The position numbers were made by a program, and so were the translations under genes. The notes under the pieces were generated by a model, which saw only the letters and a list, made by a program, of their open reading frames with translations, was not told where the DNA came from and did no database searches. A DNA stretch of 39,330 bases from Comamonadaceae bacterium (lineage in GTDB: Bacteria; Pseudomonadota; Gammaproteobacteria; Burkholderiales; Burkholderiaceae_C). Below, in pieces: positions 31,949 through 39,330 of the stretch (within the stretch, counting starts at the first letter, position 1; each line of letters begins with the position of its first letter). The stretch is taken from contig JAIXOZ010000153.1 in assembly GCA_027486495.1 (NCBI GenBank), forward strand, positions 1 through 39,330, given 5' to 3'.

Positions 31949-33465
31949 GGTTGGTTGGTGGGTTTGTGGTGCGCGCCAGCGCGGGTTGCTGGGGTGTCTC
32001 GCACCGTCCATTCCAGCAGTTGGTCAAGAGCAGCCCGGGCCTGGTGGGCGTTGGGGTGGTGCAGCACCACCACCAGGGTGTAGCGCTGGCCGCTTTGGCC
32101 CTGCACATACCCGGCGACCGAGGCCACATCGCGCAGCGAACCGGTTTTGAGCCAAGCGTTGCCGATCACGGGCGACTGCGGGCTGCGGTCTTTGAGTCGG
32201 ACGGCGGTGCCGTCCACACCGGCAATGGCCAGCGAGTCGACAAAATGCCGGGCGTGCGGGCCGGCGTGGGCGGCTTGCAGCAAGGCCGTCAGAGCCTGCG
32301 CGGTGCTGCGTTCGGTGCGTGACAGACCCGAGCCGTTGTCCAACACCGGCTCATCTTGCCCGGCAAAGCCTTGACGCCACCACTGCGACAGGCGCAAGCG
32401 TGAGGCCTCAAAACGTCCGGGAGCGCCCATCTCGCTCGACAGCGTCAGGTACAGCTGCTGCGCCATCACGTTGTTCGAGAACTTGTTGATGTCCTGGATG
32501 ATCTCGGACAAGGGCAAAGAGGGCGCTTCCAAGAGCAGCTTGGCCGATGTCGGGCGAGTGCCGTAGCGCACCTTTCCCGCGAGTTGCCCGCCCGCTGCCT
32601 GCCACAAGGCTTGCATGACACGCGGTGCATACGTTTCGGGCTCGGGGTAGGCCACGGGCCATTCGCGTTCGCCGCAGCTGGCGGGGTAGCGGCCCGCAAA
32701 GCGCACCTGTTGCGGTTGGCTGAAGTCAGCTTGCAGTTGGCGACGCCAGTCACTGCAAGGGGCTTGGCTCAGGGGCAGTTGGGTGGGGGCAGAAAAGCCT
32801 GCCAGCGGCGGCTCAAAGCGCACCTGCACCTGGCCGCTGACGGTATCGGGCGTGAACTTGTAGACCACCGCCTTGAAGTTGAGCAGCAAACCGTCCGGCC
32901 CTACGTTGTAGGGCCGCAGCGGTTCGTCGTCAAAGGGCTCGCTGCGTTCGCGCACCTCGAACACGCTGCGATCGAGCACGATGTCACCGCGCACCTCGCG
33001 CACGCCCGCCGCGCGAACTTGCGCCAGCAACTCTTGCAGACGCTCGACCACCAACTTGGGGTCACCGCTGCCGCGCACGATCAGGTTGCCCTGCAGCACG
33101 CCATCGCGCACCGAGCCATCGGTGTACACCCGGTTGCGCCAGACGTGGTCTGGTCCCAGCAGGCTCAAACCCGCATAAGTGGTGAACAGCTTCATGACCG
33201 AGGCCGGGTTGACGCTGGCTTGGGCGTGGTGCGACAAGTGACGTGGCTGGGCGGTACTGGAGGCTGCGCCCCTGGGCAGGGGGGCGATGAGCACACTCAG
33301 GGCCGAAGGGGGAACTTGGGCCTTTTGCAGGGTTTGGAGGACATCTTTGGGCAGCGTGGCTTGGGTGCGGGCTGGACTGGCCAGAGCCGCGTTCAGCACC
33401 AAAGCTGCACAGGCTGCGTGGGCCAGGGCGAGAAATAATGGGCGCAGGGCTCGGGAGCAGGTCAT
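31945..33465 (-). CDS. dacB: D-alanyl-D-alanine carboxypeptidase/endopeptidase, PBP4 (DacB) type
   Basis: The 506-residue peptidase of family S13 trims or cleaves peptidoglycan cross-links in the periplasm. The signal peptide covers about the first 30 residues (MTCSRALRPLFLALAHAACA and on to LASPA). The three active-site motifs are present: S-x-x-K as SVMK (serine 89) in 'NPASVMKLFTTYAGL', S-x-N as SNN in 'NKFSNNVMAQQLYL', and K-T-G in 'NAWLKTGSLRDVAS'. The long insertion between the first two motifs is typical for PBP4. Its stop overlaps the SemiSWEET start. The gene is divergent from the EamA transporter. Confidence 0.95.
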   Translation of the reverse strand: MTCSRALRPLFLALAHAACAALVLNAALASPARTQATLPKDVLQTLQKAQVPPSALSVLIAPLPRGAASSTAQPRHLSHHAQASVNPASVMKLFTTYAGLSLLGPDHVWRNRVYTDGSVRDGVLQGNLIVRGSGDPKLVVERLQELLAQVRAAGVREVRGDIVLDRSVFEVRERSEPFDDEPLRPYNVGPDGLLLNFKAVVYKFTPDTVSGQVQVRFEPPLAGFSAPTQLPLSQAPCSDWRRQLQADFSQPQQVRFAGRYPASCGEREWPVAYPEPETYAPRVMQALWQAAGGQLAGKVRYGTRPTSAKLLLEAPSLPLSEIIQDINKFSNNVMAQQLYLTLSSEMGAPGRFEASRLRLSQWWRQGFAGQDEPVLDNGSGLSRTERSTAQALTALLQAAHAGPHARHFVDSLAIAGVDGTAVRLKDRSPQSPVIGNAWLKTGSLRDVASVAGYVQGQSGQRYTLVVVLHHPNAHQARAALDQLLEWTVRDTPATRAGAHHKPTNQP

Positions 33466-33563
33466 CTGGCGAGTCTAACGGCCGCACAGAGCCACAAGGC
33501 CCACACGGGAGGTCCCAATGGGGTCAACGGGCGCCCCAGATCGCGCCGGGGTAGCAGCCCCGT

Positions 33564-34559
33564 ATGATTCGGGCCATGCGATTTTCTTCAAAAACCGTGG
33601 ACCTGGCTTCGGCGGTCATCACGGTGCTCATTTGGTCGGGTTTCATTGTCATTGCGCGGGCCTCGGCGTCTCGGGGCTTGCTGCCCATGGACATCGCGCT
33701 GGCACGCATTTTGGGAGCCAGCGCGGTGTTGCTGCCTTGGGCTTGGTGGCTCATGCGGCCAGCACGCCGGGCGGGCCAAAAAGTCGGTTCCTTGTGGGGC
33801 CTGTCGCCACTTCCTTTGCGTCAGACGGTACAGACCGGTTTTTTGGGCGGTTTTTTGTATGCCATCCTGGCCTACACAGGTTTCTTTTACGCACCGGCCT
33901 CGCACGCCTCTGTGCTCATGCCCGGCAGCCTGCCTCTGTGGACCACCTTGCTGGCCTGGTTGTTCCTGCGCGAAAAAGTGGCTGCCACCCGCGCCGTGGG
34001 ACTGGGCTTTATCGTGTTGGGCGATGTGCTGGTGGGTGGCGCGAGCTTGCTCATGGCCTTTGATGGCGGCGAGGTCTGGAAGGGTGATTTGCTGTTCATG
34101 ACGGCCGCCCTGTGTTGGGCCGGTTACAGCGTGCTGGTGCGCAGCCAGGGCTTTGATGCAGTGCGTGCCACCATGGCCATCACCGCGTTTGCTTTTGTCT
34201 GCTTTTTGCCCTTATTTGCCTTGCTGGTGGCCTTGCAGATTTTGCCCACGCAGCTGCACCAGGCACCGTGGTCCGAAATTTTGTTCCAAGCGGTGTTCCA
34301 GGGGGTGGGCTCTGTCGTCATTTCGGGCATCACCTTCACACAGATGGTGCGCCACTACGGCCCGGTGCGCTCAACCATGATCACGGCACTGGTGCCGGGC
34401 TTGTCGGCGCTGGGGGCGGTGTGGTTTTTAGGTGAGCCCATGCACTGGAATTTGCTGACCGGGCTGGCGCTGGTGACCAGTGGTATTTTGTTTGGAGTGC
34501 GGCAGGCCATAAAACCTGCGCCCTCCCCCACCTCACCCCGGACCGGAGGCCAAGCATGA
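33564..34559 (+). CDS. EamA/DMT-superfamily transporter
   Basis: The 331-residue integral membrane protein has about ten hydrophobic helices in two EamA repeats. The first starts 'DLASAVITVLIWSGFIVIAR' and includes 'ARILGASAVLLPWAWWLM'; the second includes 'GDLLFMTAALCWAGYSVLVR' and ends 'LLTGLALVTSGILFGVRQ'. Members export amino acids or other metabolites; the substrate cannot be told. Two start codons are possible, ATG at 33564 or ATG at 33576. Its stop overlaps the tsaB start (ATGA). Confidence 0.9.
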   Translation: MIRAMRFSSKTVDLASAVITVLIWSGFIVIARASASRGLLPMDIALARILGASAVLLPWAWWLMRPARRAGQKVGSLWGLSPLPLRQTVQTGFLGGFLYAILAYTGFFYAPASHASVLMPGSLPLWTTLLAWLFLREKVAATRAVGLGFIVLGDVLVGGASLLMAFDGGEVWKGDLLFMTAALCWAGYSVLVRSQGFDAVRATMAITAFAFVCFLPLFALLVALQILPTQLHQAPWSEILFQAVFQGVGSVVISGITFTQMVRHYGPVRSTMITALVPGLSALGAVWFLGEPMHWNLLTGLALVTSGILFGVRQAIKPAPSPTSPRTGGQA

Positions 34560-35356
34560 GCGTCAACCAAGAGCGCCGCTGGCTGGCCTTTGACACCAGC
34601 ACCGATGTGCTGTTCTTGGCCGTGGCACGCGGCGAGCAGGTCTGGACGCAAACCTTGCCCGGTGGCGCACAAGCCTCCAGCGGTTTGATCCCGGCGGTGC
34701 TGGCGCTGCTGGCCGAAGCCGACATGCCGCTGTCTTCGCTGGATGCCATCGTGTTCGGCCGGGGGCCGGGGTCGTTTACCGGCTTGCGCACCGCCTGCGC
34801 CGTGGCGCAAGGCCTGGCCTTTGGGGCCAATGTGCCCGTGTTGCCCGTCGACACCTTGCTGGCCGTGGCCGAAGAGGCGCGCTGGACGCAAGCGCACGCG
34901 GGTGCCATCACACCTGACGCAGCGCTCACCGTGCTGGCGCTGCTGGATGCCCGGATGGACGAGGTGTACAGCGCCGCTTACCGCTGGGAGCCGGTGCCGG
35001 GGGCAACCCATGGCCGTTGGCAGGAAGCCGGGCCCTTGCAAGTAGGTGCCCCCGAAAAACTGCACATGCCCTGTGACCAAGTGGTGCTTCAGGCGGGCAA
35101 CGCTTTTGCCACATATGGCGACCGACTGCCCCATGTGGCACCCGATGGCTTGCGCTGCGAGGCCCTGCCCACCGCCACCTCTTTGCTGCGCTTGGCGCCA
35201 GCTTTGTGGGCGCAGGGCCTGGCCGTGTCGGCCGAGCAAGCCATGCCCCTGTACATTCGCGACAAAGTGGCCAACACCACTGCCGAGCGTGATGTCATGA
35301 AGGCGCAGACCGTGGCGGCCAAGAATGCTTTGGTCAAGGCCGCAACCCAGCCGTGA
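34556..35356 (+). CDS. tsaB: tRNA threonylcarbamoyladenosine biosynthesis protein TsaB
   Basis: The 266-residue protein of the ASKHA fold supports TsaD in transferring the threonylcarbamoyl group to tRNA. It shows 'WLAFDTSTDVLFLAVARGEQ' (about 9-28) and 'IVFGRGPGSFTGLRTACAVA' (about 65-84), the diagnostic TsaB motif. The start overlaps the EamA gene and the stop overlaps rimI by four bases each, so four genes in a row from 33564 are translationally coupled. The TC-AMP synthase is encoded 4.3 kb upstream. Confidence 0.95.
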   Translation: MSVNQERRWLAFDTSTDVLFLAVARGEQVWTQTLPGGAQASSGLIPAVLALLAEADMPLSSLDAIVFGRGPGSFTGLRTACAVAQGLAFGANVPVLPVDTLLAVAEEARWTQAHAGAITPDAALTVLALLDARMDEVYSAAYRWEPVPGATHGRWQEAGPLQVGAPEKLHMPCDQVVLQAGNAFATYGDRLPHVAPDGLRCEALPTATSLLRLAPALWAQGLAVSAEQAMPLYIRDKVANTTAERDVMKAQTVAAKNALVKAATQP

Positions 35357-35862
35357 GTCTGTCGATGAAGCTCACACCAGCGCAGGACAGCACCCTGCCC
35401 TCAGAGGCCACGCGCAACCGCGTCACGCTGGCCCCCATGTCTCAGGACGATCTGGACGCTGTGATCGCCATCGAGCAAACCGCCTACAGCCACCCTTGGA
35501 CGCGGGGCAATTTCCGCGACTCGCTCAACCCCTTGTTTGAAGCCCAGTGCCTGTGGTTGGATGGCGAATTGCTGGGGTACTTTTTGGCCATGCACGGCGT
35601 GGATGAAATGCACCTGCTCAACATCACCGTCGCCCCGGCGCACCAAGGCCAGGGTTGGGGGCACATGATGCTGGACGCGCTGACGCTGATGTCACGCCAT
35701 GTGGATGCGCAATGGCTGTGGTTGGAGGTGCGCCAAAGCAACCAGCGCGCCTTGCAGGTGTATGCGCGTTACGGCTTCAAGCAGGTCAGCATCCGCAAGG
35801 ATTACTATCCCGCAGGCCGCCAACAGCGTGAGCATGCGGTGGTGATGAGTATGAAACTGTGA
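35353..35862 (+). CDS. rimI: Ribosomal-protein S18 alanine N-acetyltransferase
   Basis: The 169-residue GNAT acetyltransferase shows 'MSQDDLDAVIAIEQTAYSHP' (about 29-48) followed by WTRGNFRDSL, the acetyl-CoA-binding 'ITVAPAHQGQGWGHMMLDAL' (about 93-112) with the Q-x-x-G-x-G loop, and 'LEVRQSNQRALQVYARYGFK', all of RimI type. RimI acetylates the N-terminal alanine of ribosomal protein S18. The position next to tsaB is common in proteobacteria. A GTG start at 35353 overlaps tsaB; an ATG at 35365 is an alternative. Confidence 0.93.
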   Translation: MSLSMKLTPAQDSTLPSEATRNRVTLAPMSQDDLDAVIAIEQTAYSHPWTRGNFRDSLNPLFEAQCLWLDGELLGYFLAMHGVDEMHLLNITVAPAHQGQGWGHMMLDALTLMSRHVDAQWLWLEVRQSNQRALQVYARYGFKQVSIRKDYYPAGRQQREHAVVMSMKL

Positions 35863-36782
35863 GCCCCCACATGAGCGACCCCACACAATTTGATCTGGAT
35901 GACCGCCAACGCGCCATGCTGGCCGAGATGGGCGTGCGCGTGTGGTGGCCGCAACGCAGCCTTGCCGAGCCACAAGCTGTGGCGGGCGAAGCACTGACCA
36001 TGGCCACAGTGAGGGCGATGCCAGCGACTGGTGTGTCCGTCGCTGCTGGGGCTACGCTCTCCTCACCGCCGACGGCACCCGTCACAGCTGCTCGCCCCGC
36101 TGTGCGTGCGCCTGCAGCCCAAGTGCCAAACCCAACGAAGGCCGCAAACCATACGAATGGTTCTGCTTTGACGCCTTTGCCCGAAGGCTTGTCCAGCATG
36201 GGCTGGTCCGAGCTGGAAACTGCTGTGAAAGCTTGTCAGTCGTGCGGCCTGTGCGCTTCACGCCAAACGCCCATTTTGGGCACAGGTCAGGGCACCGCCC
36301 GCTGGATGGTGGTGGGCGACTTGCCCTTAGAAACAGACGAACAGCAGGGTCAGCCCTTCACCGGGTCGGAAGGCGTACTGCTGGACAACATGCTCAAAGC
36401 CGTGGGCGTGCGCCGCCAAGGCTCGCCAGACCCCGGCGACGCCACTGCAGCGCCACCGCAAGCCTGTCTGACCCACGCCGTCAAATGCCGCCCCTCGAAT
36501 GGGCGCAACCCCGAGACCGCCGAGTTGGCCACTTGCGCGGGCTATTTGTCGCGCCAAGTTGCGTTGGCGCAGCCCCGTGTGATTTTGGCAATGGGCCGTT
36601 TTGCCATCCAGAGCCTGCTGGGCAGCACCAAGCCCATGGGCAAACTGCGCGGTCGTTTACACGACTTTCAGGGTGTGCCGGTGGTGGTGACTTACCCGCC
36701 GTCGAGCTTGCTTCGCAACCCTGCCGACAAAGCCAAAGCCTGGGCCGATCTGGTGCTGGCTTTGTCTGTGGCCCAGGGCTGA
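35859..36782 (+). CDS. Uracil-DNA glycosylase family protein (Fe-S type 4-like)
   Basis: The 307-residue protein has an N-terminal low-complexity alanine/proline-rich linker (about 45-100) and a C-terminal glycosylase domain. The domain starts 'ETAVKACQSCGLCASRQTPI' with the C-x-x-C pair of the iron-sulfur UDGs, then 'WMVVGDLPLETDEQQGQPFT', 'CLTHAVKCRPSNGRNPETAE' with the later cysteines, and 'VVVTYPPSSLLRNPADKAK'. Compared with typical family 4 motifs, G-E-A-P-G is G-D-L-P-L and the H-P-S motif reads P-P-S, so key residues differ. It may act on other lesions or be weakly active. GTG at 35859 overlaps rimI; ATG at 35871 is also possible. Confidence 0.86.
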   Translation: MSPHMSDPTQFDLDDRQRAMLAEMGVRVWWPQRSLAEPQAVAGEALTMATVRAMPATGVSVAAGATLSSPPTAPVTAARPAVRAPAAQVPNPTKAANHTNGSALTPLPEGLSSMGWSELETAVKACQSCGLCASRQTPILGTGQGTARWMVVGDLPLETDEQQGQPFTGSEGVLLDNMLKAVGVRRQGSPDPGDATAAPPQACLTHAVKCRPSNGRNPETAELATCAGYLSRQVALAQPRVILAMGRFAIQSLLGSTKPMGKLRGRLHDFQGVPVVVTYPPSSLLRNPADKAKAWADLVLALSVAQG

Positions 36783-36966
36783 CAGCGATTGCCCAATAGC
36801 GCTGCCTTGACTGGTCAGTTGGCTTGTGAGGCGGCTTCCATCAGGCCTTGTAGGTGGCAAGATGCGCTTTCTTGGTTGTGTCTGCTGGCTTAATGCTCCA
36901 AAAAGTGGAGATCTGACAGCCGCTAAAATACCGGGTTTTCCAGAATACTTCTCCGGAGTTGCCCCC

Positions 36967-38994
36967 ATGGCCAATCAACCACAAATGGCGAACGCCATCC
37001 GCGCCCTTGCAATGGACGCTGTTCAACAAGCCAACTCCGGTCACCCCGGCGCCCCCATGGGCATGGCCGACATGGCTGTCGCGCTGTGGGGCGATCACCT
37101 GCAACACAACCCCAAAAACCCGCACTGGGCCAACCGCGACCGCTTCGTGCTGTCCAACGGCCACGCCTCCATGTTGATCTATTCGGTGCTGCACCTGACG
37201 GGCTACAAACTGCCGATCGAAGAAATCAAAAACTTCCGCACCCTGCACAGCAAAACCGCGGGCCACCCCGAAGTGGGCGTGACGCCCGGCGTGGAAACCA
37301 CCACCGGCCCGTTGGGGCAAGGCATCACCAACGCCGTGGGCATGGCCCTGGCAGAGAAGATGCTGGCCGCTGAGTTCAACCAACCTGGCCACGCCATCGT
37401 CAACCACCACACCTACGTGTTCTTGGGTGACGGCTGCCTGATGGAAGGCATCAGCCACGAAGCCGTGGCCCTGGCCGGTGCCTGGAAACTGAACAAACTG
37501 ATCGCCCTGTACGACGACAACGGCATCTCCATCGACGGCCAAGTGGCCCCCTGGTTCATCGATAACACGCCCCAGCGCTTTGCCGCCTGCGGCTGGAACG
37601 TGATCGACGCGGTCGACGGCCATGACTCTGCGGCCGTGTCGGCTGCGATTGCCAGCGCCAAACACAGCGCCGACAAGCCCACCCTGATCGTCTGCAAGAC
37701 CGCCATCGGCAAGGGCTCGCCCAACCGTGCGGGCACCTCCAAAGCCCACGGCGAGCCATTGGGCGCCGAAGAAATCAAACTCACCCGCGAAGCCCTGGGC
37801 TGGACGGCCGAGCCTTTCAAGATCCCCAAAGAGGTCTATGCCGACTGGGACGCCAAAGCCGCTGGCGTTGCCCGCGAAGCCGCCTGGAACACCGCATTTG
37901 CCGCGTACAAAGCCGCCTTCCCTGCCGAAGCCAAAGAATTCCTGCGCCGCATGAAGGGCGACTTGCCCAAGAACTTCAACCAAGTGGCGTTTGACGCCGT
38001 GGTCGCCGCCCATACCAAGGCCGAGACCGTGGCCAGTCGCAAGGCCAGCCAGTTGGCCCTGGAGGCTTTCACCGCCGCCCTGCCCGAAATGCTGGGCGGC
38101 TCGGCCGACCTGACCGGCTCCAACCTCACCAACACCAAGAGCACCCCCGCCTTCCGCGTTGACTTGGCGGGTGACGTGGTCAAGACGGAAGGAAGTATCG
38201 GCCGCCACATCAACTACGGCGTGCGCGAATTCGGCATGGCCGCCATCATGAACGGCGTGGCCCTGCACGGTGGTTACATCCCTTACGGTGGCACTTTCCT
38301 GACTTTCTCTGACTACTCACGCAACGCCATCCGCATGGCCGCGCTGATGAAGCAGCGCGTGATCCACGTGTTCACCCACGACTCCATCGGTCTGGGCGAA
38401 GACGGCCCGACCCACCAGTCCATCGAGCACGCCGCCAGCCTGCGCCTGATCCCCGGTCTGGACGTGTGGCGCCCTGCCGACACGGCCGAAACCACCGTGG
38501 CCTGGGCCGTGGCGCTGCAAAACGCGAACCGCCCATCGGCCCTGCTGCTGAGCCGCCAAAACCTGGCTTATTCGCCCAAGAGCGATCTGGGCGACATCAG
38601 CCGCGGCGCGTATGTGCTGTCCGAGCCCGAGCACGTTGGCATCAAGAAAACCCACGGCGTGATCATCGCCACCGGCTCGGAAGTGCAACTGGCCCTGGCC
38701 GCGCAAAAGCTGCTGGCTGAACGCAAGATCGGTGTGCGCGTGGTCTCCATGCCCAGCACCAATGTGTTCGACCGTCAGGACACCGAATACAAGCAAAGCG
38801 TGTTGCCCGCTGGCATCCCCCGCGTGGCAGTCGAGATGGGCTCCACCGACGGCTGGTGGAAATACGGCTGCGCCGCCGTGGTCGGCATCGACACCTACGG
38901 CGAGTCGGCCCCAGCCCCCGTGCTGTTCAAACATTTCGGCTTCACCGCCGAGAACGTGGCCGACACGGTCCACGCTGCGCTGCTCAAGGTCTGA
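36967..38994 (+). CDS. tkt: Transketolase
   Basis: The 675-residue thiamine-diphosphate enzyme moves two-carbon units in the pentose phosphate and Calvin pathways. It has '[20 protein letters not shown]' (about 16-35), the ThDP/metal motif '[20 protein letters not shown]' (about 153-172) followed by [10 protein letters not shown], '[20 protein letters not shown]', the glutamate region '[20 protein letters not shown]' (about 417-436), and '[20 protein letters not shown]'. The ATG at 36967 has CCGGAG just upstream. The longer frame from 36826 lacks family sequence. gap follows on the same strand. Confidence 0.97.
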   Translation: MANQPQMANAIRALAMDAVQQANSGHPGAPMGMADMAVALWGDHLQHNPKNPHWANRDRFVLSNGHASMLIYSVLHLTGYKLPIEEIKNFRTLHSKTAGHPEVGVTPGVETTTGPLGQGITNAVGMALAEKMLAAEFNQPGHAIVNHHTYVFLGDGCLMEGISHEAVALAGAWKLNKLIALYDDNGISIDGQVAPWFIDNTPQRFAACGWNVIDAVDGHDSAAVSAAIASAKHSADKPTLIVCKTAIGKGSPNRAGTSKAHGEPLGAEEIKLTREALGWTAEPFKIPKEVYADWDAKAAGVAREAAWNTAFAAYKAAFPAEAKEFLRRMKGDLPKNFNQVAFDAVVAAHTKAETVASRKASQLALEAFTAALPEMLGGSADLTGSNLTNTKSTPAFRVDLAGDVVKTEGSIGRHINYGVREFGMAAIMNGVALHGGYIPYGGTFLTFSDYSRNAIRMAALMKQRVIHVFTHDSIGLGEDGPTHQSIEHAASLRLIPGLDVWRPADTAETTVAWAVALQNANRPSALLLSRQNLAYSPKSDLGDISRGAYVLSEPEHVGIKKTHGVIIATGSEVQLALAAQKLLAERKIGVRVVSMPSTNVFDRQDTEYKQSVLPAGIPRVAVEMGSTDGWWKYGCAAVVGIDTYGESAPAPVLFKHFGFTAENVADTVHAALLKV

Positions 38995-39059
38995 CATCGG
39001 TTGCGCCGCACCCTTGCGAGGGGCGGCGGGCCACGTCAGCCACTGACCGGCCGGACACC

Positions 39060-39082
39060 TTCAGCGCCCACAAGGCGCTGAA
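39060..39082 (+). terminator. Stem-loop between tkt and gap
   Basis: TTCAGCGCC (39060-39068) and GGCGCTGAA (39074-39082) form a perfect 9-base-pair stem with a CACAA loop. No T-run follows, so it may be a weak terminator or an RNA-stabilising hairpin. A further palindrome, GTTACGTAAC at 39131-39140, lies between the hairpin and the gap start and might be an operator. Confidence 0.5.
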
Positions 39083-39139
39083 GCCACGTTCGGGGATCAG
39101 GATTCTGAAAGGGTTCTGGTTTCAAATCCGGTTACGTAA

Positions 39140-39330
<191 letters not shown>

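Noticed and set aside
36841..38268. Long minus-strand open frame (475 codons) opposite transketolase
   Set aside because: It is the shadow of the tkt reading frame, with repetitive G/V/H/D composition and no family motif.

Overview
This window reads as part of a betaproteobacterial chromosome, most likely Burkholderiales and probably Comamonadaceae. The evidence is the G+C-rich housekeeping genes, the Calvin-type class II aldolase, the purE-purK-tsaC and tsaB-rimI-UDG gene strings, the transketolase-gap pair and the abundance of Bug/TctC periplasmic binding proteins. This placement rests on gene order and family resemblance, not on a database search.

Layout. (1) 1-2390, core metabolism: the 3' end of pyruvate kinase, fructose-bisphosphate aldolase, a clear intrinsic terminator, and purC. 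(2) About 2400-20200, an accessory catabolic region full of gene debris. It is bounded by two decayed IS3-family elements (2438-3115 and about 19750-20146) and contains a decayed IS630-family element. Intact genes are a LysR regulator, a flavin reductase, an acyl-CoA-dehydrogenase-like (group D) flavin monooxygenase, a VOC-fold protein, four TctC-type binding proteins (three of them tandem near-copies), a cupin, a LigK/RraA-type aldolase, an IlvB-like thiamine-diphosphate enzyme and a carboxymuconolactone-decarboxylase-family protein. Broken genes are an enoyl-CoA hydratase, a LigJ-like hydratase, TctC fragments, three copies of the 3' end of a probable family 5 binding-protein gene, and small remnants behind each tandem tctC. 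(3) 20324-25218, a more A+T-rich operon: acyl-CoA synthetase, two acyl-CoA dehydrogenases and a nitronate-monooxygenase-like flavoprotein. (4) 25331-39330, core genes again: two small membrane proteins, CnoX/YbbN, purE, purK, tsaC/sua5, a lipoprotein lipase, SemiSWEET, DacB, an EamA transporter, tsaB, rimI, a uracil-DNA glycosylase, transketolase and the 5' end of gap.

Most notable observation. A promoter/leader cassette occurs six times in the accessory region. A conserved 20-base core lies exactly 71 bases from the start codon of a TctC-like signal peptide in five copies; in the sixth the same position has lost its ATG. Three copies drive intact tctC genes. The other three keep only the promoter plus a stub of the signal sequence, and stand in front of unrelated enzymes: the flavin monooxygenase, the cupin, and the IlvB-like/CMD operon. 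The pattern suggests that one tctC promoter was copied around the cluster and has put different catabolic genes under a common control signal. In front of the cupin, the signal-peptide stub is now a 27-codon upstream ORF whose stop codon overlaps the cupin ribosome binding site.

Function. The LigJ remnant beside an intact LigK-type aldolase, the two-component monooxygenase, the ring-cleavage-type folds (VOC, cupin, CMD) and the many carboxylate binding proteins all point to uptake and breakdown of an aromatic acid. The substrate cannot be read from the sequence. No TctA/TctB permease genes are present in the window.
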